Shown: piece after piece, positions 8,432 to 17,176 of the stretch
Layout of the letters: every line of letters starts with the position of its first letter
Numbering within the stretch: position 1 is the stretch's first letter
Assembly: GCA_932182025.1 (NCBI GenBank)
Contig: CAKNXK010000010.1
Location: 1 to 64,000, forward strand
DNA: 64,000 nucleotides
From: an uncultured Candidatus Melainabacteria bacterium
GTDB lineage: Bacteria; Cyanobacteriota; Vampirovibrionia; Gastranaerophilales; Gastranaerophilaceae
Reading direction: 5' to 3'
Position numbers and translations under genes: made by a program
Notes under the pieces: generated by a model
What the model was told of the DNA's origin: nothing
The model's input: only the letters and a program-made list of their open reading frames with translations
Database searches by the model: none

Positions 8432-9523
8432 ATGAATTATTCTAATCTTTTTGATTTAGCAAGAAATTTTTATACATCGCTTTCATATAATGATAAACAC
8501 GGGCGCGCAAAGATTCCGTTCAGATACTTTTTCGAACTAACTTACCGCTGTAATTTACAATGTCCTTATTGTTATGTTGGCAACGAACGAAATAAAAAAG
8601 AACTCTCAACCGAAGAGTGGAAAAAAGTTATCGACCAAATTCCTTTTTATTCAATAGTTACTCTTGTTGGCGGAGAACCATTAATAAGAAAAGATTTTAT
8701 TGAAATATTGGAATATACTTCAAAAAAAGTTTGGAACAAAGTACACGTTGTTTCAAACGGGATTTTAATGAATAATGAGATTATTAAGGCTTTTATTAAA
8801 TATAAACTTTTATTGCTTTCAGTTTCACTTGACGGATATGGAGAAAACCACGATAAAAACAGAGGCAAAGACGGCATTTTTGATAAAATTACCTCCAATC
8901 TTGAAAACCTTAAATCACAAAAACCAAGACAAATGGTTGATATCAAAACAATTGTTTTAGAAAACAATCTTGATGATTTGGTTAAATTATACAAATACTG
9001 TGATGAAATGAACTTTGATTTTCTTTCAATTTCGTTTCTAAGAAACAACAATTGGAAACAAAATTCCATTTTACAAGAAAGCTTTATTCCTGAATTCAAC
9101 CAAAATTATCCTATCAAAAATTATTTTGATATGGAACATTTTAAAGAAGTTTATCGAGAAATCGAAAGTCTTTCAAAAAATTCTAAAGTTAAACTAAGAT
9201 TCTCGCCGAAATTTGAATATCTTTCTGACCCGCTTGGGGAAATTGAAAAATTTTTCAAAACTCCGGAAGACAAGCCCGTAAATGAGATTTACAAACCTTG
9301 CACTTACCCGTACAACAATATGATGATTAACCCTGAAGGTTTTGTATATCCTTGCCTTTCAATGAAAATCGGAAATGTCAAAGATAAGCCGATAAAAGAA
9401 TTATTCAACGACCCGAAATATTGCTGTTTCCGTAAGAATTTGAAAGCATCAGGAGGCACTTTTGGCGCCTGCCAACTATGCTGCGAAAACTTCCTATTAA
9501 CAGACGATAAACAAACTTGCTAA
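8432..9523 (+). CDS. Radical SAM / SPASM domain protein
   Basis: The 363-residue protein has the radical SAM [4Fe-4S] motif as CNLQCPYC (Cys40, Cys44, Cys47), a following GGEPL motif for SAM binding, and a C-terminal SPASM-like cysteine set (CTYPYNNMMINPEG, YPCLSMKIGNV, then CQLCCENF). SPASM enzymes modify ribosomal peptides, proteins or enzyme active sites, or take part in cofactor building. No peptide precursor was found beside it, so its substrate is unknown. AGGGAG stands well placed before the ATG. The SF2 helicase gene follows after 18 bases, hinting at a shared transcript. Confidence 0.85.
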   Translation: MNYSNLFDLARNFYTSLSYNDKHGRAKIPFRYFFELTYRCNLQCPYCYVGNERNKKELSTEEWKKVIDQIPFYSIVTLVGGEPLIRKDFIEILEYTSKKVWNKVHVVSNGILMNNEIIKAFIKYKLLLLSVSLDGYGENHDKNRGKDGIFDKITSNLENLKSQKPRQMVDIKTIVLENNLDDLVKLYKYCDEMNFDFLSISFLRNNNWKQNSILQESFIPEFNQNYPIKNYFDMEHFKEVYREIESLSKNSKVKLRFSPKFEYLSDPLGEIEKFFKTPEDKPVNEIYKPCTYPYNNMMINPEGFVYPCLSMKIGNVKDKPIKELFNDPKYCCFRKNLKASGGTFGACQLCCENFLLTDDKQTC

Positions 9524-9541
9524 ATATGCTAGAATACTATA

Positions 9542-12058
9542 ATGCAGGAAACAACTCTAGAATTAAAGTTCAAAGGCAAATGGCGTTCATACCAACAAAG
9601 AGTTCTTGATGAACTTAATCATCATCTTGCTGATGACAAACTCAATATTGTAGCTGCTCCCGGGGCAGGTAAAACAATTCTCGGAATCGAAGTTTTAACA
9701 AGATTAAAACATCCTGCGCTTATTCTTACGCCGACTATAACAATAAAAAATCAATGGAAACAAAGAATTATCGATAATTTTCTTGAAAAAGCACCCGAAA
9801 ATAATTTTCTAAGTGATGACATTGAACAAGTTGGAACAATAACAGTTTCTACTTATCAAAACATACACTCTCTTTACAAAATTCAGGAACGAAAAGAAAA
9901 ATTCATTCAAGATTTAAAAACAAATCAAGTCCAAACACTTATACTTGATGAGGCACATCATTTAAGAACAGAATGGTATACAACCCTTAATCATCTTTGT
10001 TCGGAACTAAAAAGTAAGGATTTTCGAGTAGTATCGTTAACAGGAACACCGCCTTATGATGTTTCACCTGCCGAATGGCAAAACTATAATTCCTTATGCG
10101 GTCCTGTTGATGCTGAAATTTCAATTCCTGAACTTGTAAAAGCAGGAGATTTATGCCCGCATCAAGATTTGGTTTATTTTTCTGATTTAACGGCAGAAGA
10201 GCAAAAAATCATAGACGATTTTGAAACAAGACGAAATGAATTTTTCAAATACATAGATGAAGAAGCGGAATTTTTGTATTCTGTAAAATCTTCTCCTTTT
10301 GTAAACGATTTAGAAGACAATGTTGAAATAATTTATGAGAACACAAATTTCACAATCTCTCTAATTTCGTATCTTTTAAGTGTCGATAATTTGAATATTG
10401 AAGCAAGAATTTTAACAGAATTTTTAGAACTTAATCTTAATGATATTCCTCAGTTTAATTATGCAATTGCTGAAACTCTATTTGAAGGTGTAATCGGACA
10501 ATTCAAAGATTATTTCAAAAATTCATTGCTAATCAAAAACAGATTGAGAAGATTACATTTAACCAAAGGAAAAACTGTTGATTTGACAGGCAAAGTCGAT
10601 TTCAAAAACCTTTTTGCAAGAAGCAAAAATAAATTAAGTGCGATAAAAGATATTACACAATTTGAATATAAATATCTTGAAGAAGAACTAAGAGAAGTCA
10701 TTTTACTTGATTATATAGGCATTGGAGATTCTGACGGGTTAAATATAGTTTCTGTTTTTGATGAGCTTTATTCAACAAAAATAAAACTCGGGATTTTAAC
10801 AGGAAACCTTATTGTCATACCTGAAACCGCAAAAGAAGATTTGTACAAAATTCTTGAAGAGAGAAATATAGCTAAAGAAAAAGTCCTAACAGCTGAATTT
10901 AAACCGTTTTATTTAAGAGTAGAAACTTATGGACTCATAGACATTGTATCAATTATTACAGAACTTTTTGAAAGAGGTTCTTTAAATGTGTTAATCGGTA
11001 CCGCTGCATTATTAGGTGAAGGTTGGGATTCACCTTGCGTTAATACTTTAATTATTGCAAGTATTGTCGGTTCTTTTATGCTATCTAATCAGATGCGGGG
11101 AAGAGCCTTAAGGATAAACAAAAACAATCCGAAAAAGACTTCTAATATTTGGCATTTGGTCTCGCTAGGTTATAAATCAAATGATATTGATACAATTGAA
11201 AAAAGATTTAATACTTTTGAAGGTATAAGTTATGATAAAGTCAAAAAAATCCAAAACGGTCTAAAACGGCTGAACTTGGATGAAAATTTAACTTGTGAAG
11301 AATTAAACAAACAATGTTTTAACTACGCAAAAAGAAGAAATACTTTACCCCAAATGTGGGAACAGGTTTTCCACAAAAGCAAGATTACCGAACAAAACCT
11401 TGCTCCTATGGTTTATGATGTTATCGAAGGTCCTAAAACCCAAACTTCAATTATAGTTGCAGGCAAAATCCCGCAATGGTGCAAATTTATAGAAAACATA
11501 ATTGATATTAACAGCATCTACTGTAATAAGGAAAAGAAATCTAATATTATTCTGAAAATCTTTCATTCAATGGGTTTTATACGAGATGATTATCAGAAAT
11601 TTTTGGTTCAAAATTATCAAACATTTATTGAACAAACTATGTTTGAAAAATTTGCAATTGCACTATTAAAAACTCTTTGTGAGCTTGGAATAATAAAAAC
11701 CTTACAGTCTAAACTTGAATTAAAAATAAACAAAGAACCCAATTCTGATTTTTATATTACATTAATCGGCTGCTCAAATTATGAAAGGCACATATTTATT
11801 AAAGCATTTGAAGATATTTTTAAAATTCAAGAGAACAGATACATTTTAAAACAAGGCATAAAATATCTGGGAGTACCTGATATAATCAGCAACAAAAATA
11901 CAAATGTTAAATTGTTTGCAAAAAATCTTCAAGCAGAAGATTTAGGTATGTTTGAAACAATCTTCACTCGCTCGCCTCAAGGTTATAAGCATTTATTAAA
12001 AGCCAAGTATAATCTTTATGAGGTTGCAAAAATTAAGAACAGCAGAACATGGATATAA
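9542..12058 (+). CDS. Large SF2 DEAH-box helicase/translocase
   Basis: The 838-residue protein starts with a Q-motif-like segment (WRSYQQRVLDEL), Walker A APGAGKT at residues 39-45, DEAH in LILDEAHHL near residue 138, the SAT equivalent LTGTPP near 167, and a second RecA domain with GEGWDSP and QMRGRALRI (motifs V and VI) near residues 495-525. It resembles the XPB/RapA-like nucleic-acid translocases found in accessory regions. The C-terminal 300 residues show no domain I can name. A family role in DNA repair or defence is possible but cannot be decided from sequence. It stands before a J-domain gene and a PspA gene in the same direction. Confidence 0.8.
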   Translation: MQETTLELKFKGKWRSYQQRVLDELNHHLADDKLNIVAAPGAGKTILGIEVLTRLKHPALILTPTITIKNQWKQRIIDNFLEKAPENNFLSDDIEQVGTITVSTYQNIHSLYKIQERKEKFIQDLKTNQVQTLILDEAHHLRTEWYTTLNHLCSELKSKDFRVVSLTGTPPYDVSPAEWQNYNSLCGPVDAEISIPELVKAGDLCPHQDLVYFSDLTAEEQKIIDDFETRRNEFFKYIDEEAEFLYSVKSSPFVNDLEDNVEIIYENTNFTISLISYLLSVDNLNIEARILTEFLELNLNDIPQFNYAIAETLFEGVIGQFKDYFKNSLLIKNRLRRLHLTKGKTVDLTGKVDFKNLFARSKNKLSAIKDITQFEYKYLEEELREVILLDYIGIGDSDGLNIVSVFDELYSTKIKLGILTGNLIVIPETAKEDLYKILEERNIAKEKVLTAEFKPFYLRVETYGLIDIVSIITELFERGSLNVLIGTAALLGEGWDSPCVNTLIIASIVGSFMLSNQMRGRALRINKNNPKKTSNIWHLVSLGYKSNDIDTIEKRFNTFEGISYDKVKKIQNGLKRLNLDENLTCEELNKQCFNYAKRRNTLPQMWEQVFHKSKITEQNLAPMVYDVIEGPKTQTSIIVAGKIPQWCKFIENIIDINSIYCNKEKKSNIILKIFHSMGFIRDDYQKFLVQNYQTFIEQTMFEKFAIALLKTLCELGIIKTLQSKLELKINKEPNSDFYITLIGCSNYERHIFIKAFEDIFKIQENRYILKQGIKYLGVPDIISNKNTNVKLFAKNLQAEDLGMFETIFTRSPQGYKHLLKAKYNLYEVAKIKNSRTWI

Positions 12059-12067
12059 GGTTTTTAT

Positions 12068-12394
12068 ATGAGTTTATTTAAAAGAATTAAGAATATAATA
12101 AGAAGTAACATAAACCATTCGGACAATGAGCCTGAAATTGATATAAATTCTTATGAAGACTTCTACTATCAAGACTCAAAAGTTAAAGATAGTGAAGAAG
12201 ACAAAAAATATTATAAAATTCTGGAGCTTGAATACGGTTCAGATTTTAATCAAATCAAAAAAGCCTATAGAAGATTACTGAAAAAATATCATCCCGATTT
12301 ATATCAAACAGAACCTGAAAAACTCAAAACCGCTCAAGAAATAACAAAACAAATCAACGAAGCATATACATATTTTGAAAGGAAGTTTTTATGA
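12068..12394 (+). CDS. Short J-domain (DnaJ-like) protein
   Basis: This 108-residue protein has an acidic, probably disordered N-terminal half and a C-terminal J domain: YYKILELEYGSDFNQIKKAY, then the essential HPD tripeptide in KKYHPDLY (about residue 76). J domains stimulate the ATPase of Hsp70 (DnaK). It lacks the Gly/Phe linker, zinc fingers and substrate domains of DnaJ, so it is a class III J protein that probably directs DnaK to one client. Its stop overlaps the pspA-like start by 4 bases (ATGA), so translation is likely coupled and its partner may be the PspA homologue. Confidence 0.85.
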   Translation: MSLFKRIKNIIRSNINHSDNEPEIDINSYEDFYYQDSKVKDSEEDKKYYKILELEYGSDFNQIKKAYRRLLKKYHPDLYQTEPEKLKTAQEITKQINEAYTYFERKFL

Positions 12395-13098
12395 ATTTAA
12401 TCTTAAGAATACTCAAATTTTTTCAATCAGAAGCGCACGCAGTTGTATCAAAATTTGAAGACCCGGTAAAATTAATTGAACAAGGGATTCGAGACCTTAA
12501 AAAAGATTTTGACGAGTCAATGAAAAGTATAGCCCAGCTAAAAGCAATTTCAATCGGCGCAAAAAAAGAATTAGAAGTAAAGAAACAAATTGCATCCGAT
12601 TATGAACAGAAAGCAATGGCACTTTTACAAAAAGCACAAAAAGGAGAACTCGAACAATCTGAAGCAGACAGACTGGCAGGAGAAGCTCTGAAAAAAAGAC
12701 AAGAGGCTTTAAAAGAAATTCAGAATTTAACTAACAATATTAAAAATTACGACTCTTCTCTCGAAGTAATGGAAAAGAAAATACTTGAACTAAAAAACAA
12801 AATCAAGGACTCTGAAAATGAATATAATTCACTAAAAGCTCGCGCTACAGTTGCAAAAACTACTAAAAAAATTAATCAGCAATTATCTTCAATAAATTCT
12901 GACTCAACAATGGCTATGATAGAAGATATGAAAACAAGAATTCAGGAAGAAGAAAACCTCGCAGAGGCTTATGCTGAAACAGGAATGCTTGAAACTTCTA
13001 TTGATGATGAAATAAATAAGGCAATAGGAACAGATTCGGATGTTCAAAAATCATTAGAAGCAATGAAACAAAAACTATTAGCAAATCCGGAAAATTAA
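12391..13098 (+). CDS. PspA/IM30 (Vipp1) family membrane-stress protein
   Basis: The 235-residue protein is an almost continuous helical coiled coil and has the family's N-terminal amphipathic region with EDPVKLIEQGIRDLKKDF. PspA/Vipp1 proteins are ESCRT-III relatives that form rings and rods on the inner membrane and stabilise it under stress; in cyanobacteria Vipp1 serves thylakoids. Length matches PspA more than Vipp1, as the extra C-terminal Vipp1 helix is not seen. It is translationally coupled to the J-domain gene, in keeping with chaperone-driven disassembly of its polymers. A strong terminator follows. Confidence 0.88.
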   Translation: MNLILRILKFFQSEAHAVVSKFEDPVKLIEQGIRDLKKDFDESMKSIAQLKAISIGAKKELEVKKQIASDYEQKAMALLQKAQKGELEQSEADRLAGEALKKRQEALKEIQNLTNNIKNYDSSLEVMEKKILELKNKIKDSENEYNSLKARATVAKTTKKINQQLSSINSDSTMAMIEDMKTRIQEEENLAEAYAETGMLETSIDDEINKAIGTDSDVQKSLEAMKQKLLANPEN

Positions 13099-13109
13099 AA
13101 AATAAAAAA

Positions 13110-13136
13110 CGAGGCGCGTGTTTCACACGCGCCTCG
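13110..13136. terminator. Bidirectional intrinsic terminator
   Basis: An 11-bp GC-rich stem (CGAGGCGCGTG with CACGCGCCTCG) around a 5-nt loop has an A-run before and a T-run after, so it can end both the plus-strand helicase-J-pspA transcript and the minus-strand PPi-phosphofructokinase transcript, which converge here. Confidence 0.9.
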
Positions 13137-13151
13137 TTTTATTTATAAATT

Positions 13152-14831
13152 TTACACTCTAGCTAATTTAGCTTCGCTTTCAAGTGCAAGAGTTACTGTT
13201 GTAATATCACAAACAGAAGATGGTCCGAAGTACTGAATAGCACCTGGGAATAAGTATCTGTCGTTCATTGCCCAGTCTTCTCTGTTAGCTTCAAGTTTCT
13301 TGAATACAGGTCCGTCAAGTTCAACTAACGCTTTTTTAATAACAGGTTTCATTTCACCGTGACGTCTTTCCATATTCATCATCATTGTAAGAGGAACACC
13401 ACCAGCAACCCAATCATTAGCAGGTTCTGTAAGGTTTCTTACTGATGACAAGTAACCTGTTAAACCAAAGTTAATCAAAGCAAATGCGTTGAAACCAAGT
13501 GAGTAACAGTAATCAGCATCAAAGTTAGAAGGGAATGCACAACGTCCTTCGTAACCGAAGAAGTGTGATTGTGTAGAGAATTTACCGCTGAATTTTCCTT
13601 CTTTTTTCAATGAAGCTAGTTTTTCTTCAACCATAGAGATTAAAAGTTTTTCAGTTTCGATTTTAGAAACCTGAACGTTACCGTGAGGGTCTCTGTCCAT
13701 CAATAACTGAGATTTAATCAATGCCGGTAAAGATTTGAATACAGAAGCGTTTTCGCTTGAAAGTGTGTTTTCAATAATAGCGATTTTTTCTGCGTCTGTA
13801 CCGTTTGAGTATTTAGAATCTTTTTCCAAAGTTGGCATAATATCGTTCAAATTAGCAATCATTGATTTCAATTCAGGCACAAATTCGATTAAACCTTCTG
13901 GAATAACTGCAATACCGAAATTTTTACCGTTTTCAGAACGTCTTACAACGATATCTGTAATATAATCGATGATTGAAGAAAGTGACATTTTCTTTTGTTC
14001 AACTTCTTCAGAAATCAAAGTAATATTTGGCTGAGTTTGAAGAGCTGCTTCAAGAGCTACGTGAGAAGCGCTTCTACCCATAATTTTTACAAAGTGCCAG
14101 TATTTTTTGGCTGAGTTAGCATCTCTTTCGATATTACCGATTAATTCTCCATAAGTCTTAGTAGCTGTATCAAAACCAAAAGAAATTTCGATTTGTTCGT
14201 TTTTCAAGTCGCCGTCAATTGTTTTAGGGCAGCCAATTACTTGAATACCGGCATTATTAGCTACAAACCATTCAGCTAAAAGTGCAGCGTTTGTATTAGA
14301 ATCGTCACCACCGATAATTACAACAGCAGATAGGTCTAATTTTCTGCAAACTTCCAAAGAAGATTTGAATTGTTCTTCTGTTTCAAGTTTAGTTCTGCCT
14401 GAACCAATAATATCAAAACCGCCTGTGTTTCTGTAATCGTTAATGAATTCGTCATTAAATTCTACATATTTTCCTTCAATAATACCGCTTGGACCGCCTA
14501 AGAAACCGTAAAGTTTGTTAGAAGGATTAGCTTGTTTTAATGCGTCATAAAGACCTGCAATAACGTTGTGTCCGCCAGGAGCTTGTCCGCCTGAAAGAAT
14601 TACACCAACGTTTCTTTGCTCAGAATGTTTAGCTTCTGTTGAAGTTGAAAAAGTAACGGTTGGTTTTCCGTAAGTATTTTTGAATAATTCTTTGATTTCT
14701 TCTTTGTTAGCAACTGCTTCTGTAGCAGCACCTTCTTGAGAAACCAAATGATTAATACCGCTAGCCAAAGAAGATGGTAATTTTGGCTGGTATTTCAATC
14801 TTTCGATTTGTAATGGTGATAAGTTTGTCAT
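13152..14831 (-). CDS. pfp: Pyrophosphate-dependent 6-phosphofructokinase, long form
   Basis: The 559-residue enzyme phosphorylates fructose-6-phosphate with pyrophosphate in reversible glycolysis. The phosphate-donor loop reads [11 protein letters not shown] (residues 80-90), and the diagnostic GGDDS (residues 174-178) has Asp where ATP-dependent enzymes have Gly, marking PPi use. PKTIDGD with the catalytic Asp and [11 protein letters not shown] for fructose-6-phosphate also fit. Its length matches the long clade shared by spirochaetes, chlamydiae and plant beta subunits. Use of PPi saves ATP, suiting a fermentative cell. It is monocistronic, between a strong terminator and a divergent acetyltransferase-like gene. 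Confidence 0.93.
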   Translation of the reverse strand: MTNLSPLQIERLKYQPKLPSSLASGINHLVSQEGAATEAVANKEEIKELFKNTYGKPTVTFSTSTEAKHSEQRNVGVILSGGQAPGGHNVIAGLYDALKQANPSNKLYGFLGGPSGIIEGKYVEFNDEFINDYRNTGGFDIIGSGRTKLETEEQFKSSLEVCRKLDLSAVVIIGGDDSNTNAALLAEWFVANNAGIQVIGCPKTIDGDLKNEQIEISFGFDTATKTYGELIGNIERDANSAKKYWHFVKIMGRSASHVALEAALQTQPNITLISEEVEQKKMSLSSIIDYITDIVVRRSENGKNFGIAVIPEGLIEFVPELKSMIANLNDIMPTLEKDSKYSNGTDAEKIAIIENTLSSENASVFKSLPALIKSQLLMDRDPHGNVQVSKIETEKLLISMVEEKLASLKKEGKFSGKFSTQSHFFGYEGRCAFPSNFDADYCYSLGFNAFALINFGLTGYLSSVRNLTEPANDWVAGGVPLTMMMNMERRHGEMKPVIKKALVELDGPVFKKLEANREDWAMNDRYLFPGAIQYFGPSSVCDITTVTLALESEAKLARV

Positions 14832-14913
14832 AAAAAACTTCCTTTCTTCTTTTGTTTAGATTATATCATGAAGAAATAACGCAAAAAATATTTTTACAGG
14901 GTTTAAACATAAT

Positions 14914-15462
14914 ATGCTTAGTCCAATTTCTTTTAAAGCTAAATATATTAGCCGACACCAAATTAAACAACGAAACAATAACAATTCCATAAATGTTAAT
15001 ATGGTACAAATTGACCCAATGTCCGAAAAAGATATTCAATCAATCAGAACTGTAAACAGCATTTGGGAAAATGGATGCACTTATGCTGACGACATACTCG
15101 ATGATTTATATGAATATGTTGAAACAAATTTACCACATAAAGTGTTTTTTGCTTTAACAACTCAAAAAAAGGACTTTCAAGAATTAATACCCGAAAAAAT
15201 ACTTGGTTTAGGAGAGGTTTTAACTGAACCTAATTCGGACAAGATTAAACTTAAACGTCTACAAACAACGCCCAAAGAAGAATACCAAAACCCTAAACGC
15301 AGCTTAACAGGAATTGGAAAAGCATTATTAAGTGGCATAAAAACAATGTTTCCTGTAAATATTATTTTAGAATCAGACAAAGATGCAAAAGGATTTTATC
15401 TTAAAAATGGATTTGAGTTCATAGGAAAGAAAAAATCTTTATCAATGATATTTAAGCATTAA
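14914..15462 (+). CDS. GNAT-like acetyltransferase-fold protein
   Basis: The 182-residue protein has a C-terminal pattern like the GNAT fold: a central strand with LGLGEVLTEP, an acetyl-CoA-binding-like GIGKALLSGIKTMFP, then IILESDKDAKGFYLKNGFEFIG, matching the ...A..FY.K.GF... end of GNAT enzymes. Substrate is unknown. The N-terminus (MLSPISFKAKYISRH) resembles short starts of other proteins in this window (27500, 3762, 54664). Its stop lies inside the convergent ZIP gene (11-base overlap). Confidence 0.65.
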   Translation: MLSPISFKAKYISRHQIKQRNNNNSINVNMVQIDPMSEKDIQSIRTVNSIWENGCTYADDILDDLYEYVETNLPHKVFFALTTQKKDFQELIPEKILGLGEVLTEPNSDKIKLKRLQTTPKEEYQNPKRSLTGIGKALLSGIKTMFPVNIILESDKDAKGFYLKNGFEFIGKKKSLSMIFKH

Positions 15463-16243
15463 GTAATAATAAACTTGCCCAAATAACAATAATTCCCGAC
15501 ATTACACCCGCTATTGCATAATGCCAGTCACCATATTCGTGTGAAAGCGGAAGCAAAGTATCAAACGCAATATAAATCATAATGCCGACAACAACTGCCA
15601 TTAAAAATCCCACAAACATTTGAGGCAAGAACCAATACAATAAACCTAAACCGATTAAAGCCCCGATTGGTTCGGTCATGCCTGTCCAGAATGAATACCA
15701 AATAGCCATACGCTTTTTGCCTGTTGCATGATAAATTGGAAGCGCAACCGCAATACCCTCGGGAATATTATGCAAAGCAATAGCTAACGCAACCGTAATA
15801 CCTAATGTTAAATCCTGAGATGACACAAGAAAAGTACCTAATCCTTCCGGAAAATTATGTATTGCAATTGCAATAGCAGTTAAAATCCCCGCTCTTTTAA
15901 TATGAGTATGACTGTTCAAATGTTTTTCCGAGTTTTCAAAATCTTCTTCTTCAATGTGATCAGGAAGAAATATATCAATTAATTTTGAAATAATAGTACC
16001 TGCAATAAATCCGCCAAAAACAATCCACGCATAGTTATTTGGAAAATATTCTTTAAGCAAATCTCCTGCTGATGTCAAAATTTCTGTAAAAGATACAAAA
16101 ATCATTACTCCTGCTGAAAACCCTAAACCTAAAGAAAGAACCTTCATATTATTTTTGTTGACAAAAAAAGTTATAAAACCGCCCAAAACGGTTGCTAAGC
16201 CAGCGATTGTTGTCATTAATAAAGGTATTTTCCAATTAATCAT
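15452..16243 (-). CDS. ZIP family divalent metal transporter (ZupT-like)
   Basis: The 263-residue inner-membrane protein has about eight hydrophobic helices and the two metal-binding helices of the ZIP family, with HNFPEGLGTF and HNIPEGIAVAL, each carrying the HNxPEG signature. A histidine-containing loop (LNSHTHIKRAG) lies between helices 3 and 4, as in ZupT and GufA relatives. It should import zinc, iron or manganese. Its ATG is 4 bases from the stop of the upstream YhaM-like gene, so the two form an operon; metal-dependent HD nuclease and metal importer could be physiologically linked. Confidence 0.9.
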   Translation of the reverse strand: MINWKIPLLMTTIAGLATVLGGFITFFVNKNNMKVLSLGLGFSAGVMIFVSFTEILTSAGDLLKEYFPNNYAWIVFGGFIAGTIISKLIDIFLPDHIEEEDFENSEKHLNSHTHIKRAGILTAIAIAIHNFPEGLGTFLVSSQDLTLGITVALAIALHNIPEGIAVALPIYHATGKKRMAIWYSFWTGMTEPIGALIGLGLLYWFLPQMFVGFLMAVVVGIMIYIAFDTLLPLSHEYGDWHYAIAGVMSGIIVIWASLLLLNA

Positions 16244-16247
16244 TTTA

Positions 16248-17078
16248 TTATCCTAACATTGCTACATTTGTCATACCAAATTTTGCAGACAAATCATCAA
16301 TATGATGAATTAAGTATACAAAAGGTTCTAGGTCTTTCTCGTTTAAATCAACAATTGCACCCCAATCAGCTCTTGCATGATGAGCTGCAATCATTTTTGC
16401 AACACGCTTAAATCCAGCTGCCATACAGATTGAAAATCCGTATTGAGAATGAGAAATCCATTCTTTTCTAAAGTTTTCATCATAATCAATCAGACCTGAT
16501 TCTAAATCAATCGTGTATTCAAAAATCTTACCAATATCGTGTAAAAGACAAGCTGCAAAAACTTCATCACGATTAACTCTTTGAAAGAAATTATCCATAT
16601 TAATTTCTGCATACTTTAAACATTCCAGAGTATGAACCATTAAACCACCGATATAGTTATGGTGCATTAATTTAGCAGCCGGTATAACAAGAATTTTGTC
16701 TTTATTATCACTGTATATTTTTGAAACAAAATCTTTTAATTTTTCATCCTTGATTTTTTCAATAAAACCAAGAATTTCTTTGTAAGTTTTTTCACGCTGT
16801 GCTTCATCAAGTCCGGTTTTTGCTTCTTTTATAAGCTCCAGAGCACTAACAAGGCAATTATTAAATTTTTCGTTAAAAGAAGCTGAAACAATTCTCAAGA
16901 TATTACCGCATCTAAATAGTTTCAAATCCATTCTATTTAGCGCTTCTTCCCACATAATACAGTTCAAAGTTTCGCCGTTTTCAGGGTTTTTAAGCTGGAG
17001 TTTACCCATTTTTGTACCGGATTTTGTGTCTCCGACTGCAAAAGTAACAACTTCATAATGTATTTCTGTACTAAACAT
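16248..17078 (-). CDS. YhaM-like 3'-5' exoribonuclease (OB fold plus HD domain)
   Basis: The 276-residue protein begins with an OB-fold-like nucleic-acid-binding domain (residues 1-100: VVTFAVGDTKSGTKMGKLQL) and continues with a metal-dependent HD domain: GGLMVHTLECL, then LLHDIGKIFEY with the HD pair, followed by AAHHARADWGA and a final IHHIDDLSAKFG. This is the arrangement of YhaM/CBF1, which degrades single-stranded RNA or DNA from the 3' end in the cytosol. It lies directly upstream of the ZIP transporter and divergent from glnA. Confidence 0.82.
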   Translation of the reverse strand: MFSTEIHYEVVTFAVGDTKSGTKMGKLQLKNPENGETLNCIMWEEALNRMDLKLFRCGNILRIVSASFNEKFNNCLVSALELIKEAKTGLDEAQREKTYKEILGFIEKIKDEKLKDFVSKIYSDNKDKILVIPAAKLMHHNYIGGLMVHTLECLKYAEINMDNFFQRVNRDEVFAACLLHDIGKIFEYTIDLESGLIDYDENFRKEWISHSQYGFSICMAAGFKRVAKMIAAHHARADWGAIVDLNEKDLEPFVYLIHHIDDLSAKFGMTNVAMLG

Positions 17079-17118
17079 GTTTTTCCTCCAAACTTATGTA
17101 AAATTATACCATAAAATA

Positions 17119-17147
17119 TTGACCTTTCAGCGAAAATAATATATTGT
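17119..17147 (+). promoter_or_regulatory. Promoter of glnA
   Basis: TTGACC and TATTGT are separated by exactly 17 bases and lie 30 bases before the glnA start, which has an AACGGAGG ribosome binding site. I looked for an NtcA site (GTA-N8-TAC); the nearest match has a spacer of 6, so nitrogen control by NtcA is not supported here. Confidence 0.65.
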
Positions 17148-17176
17148 AAAGGGGAATAAGAAGAACGGAGGTTTTA

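Noticed and set aside
17101..17147. NtcA site in front of glnA
   Set aside because: The only GTA...TAC candidate has 6 instead of 8 bases between the half sites.
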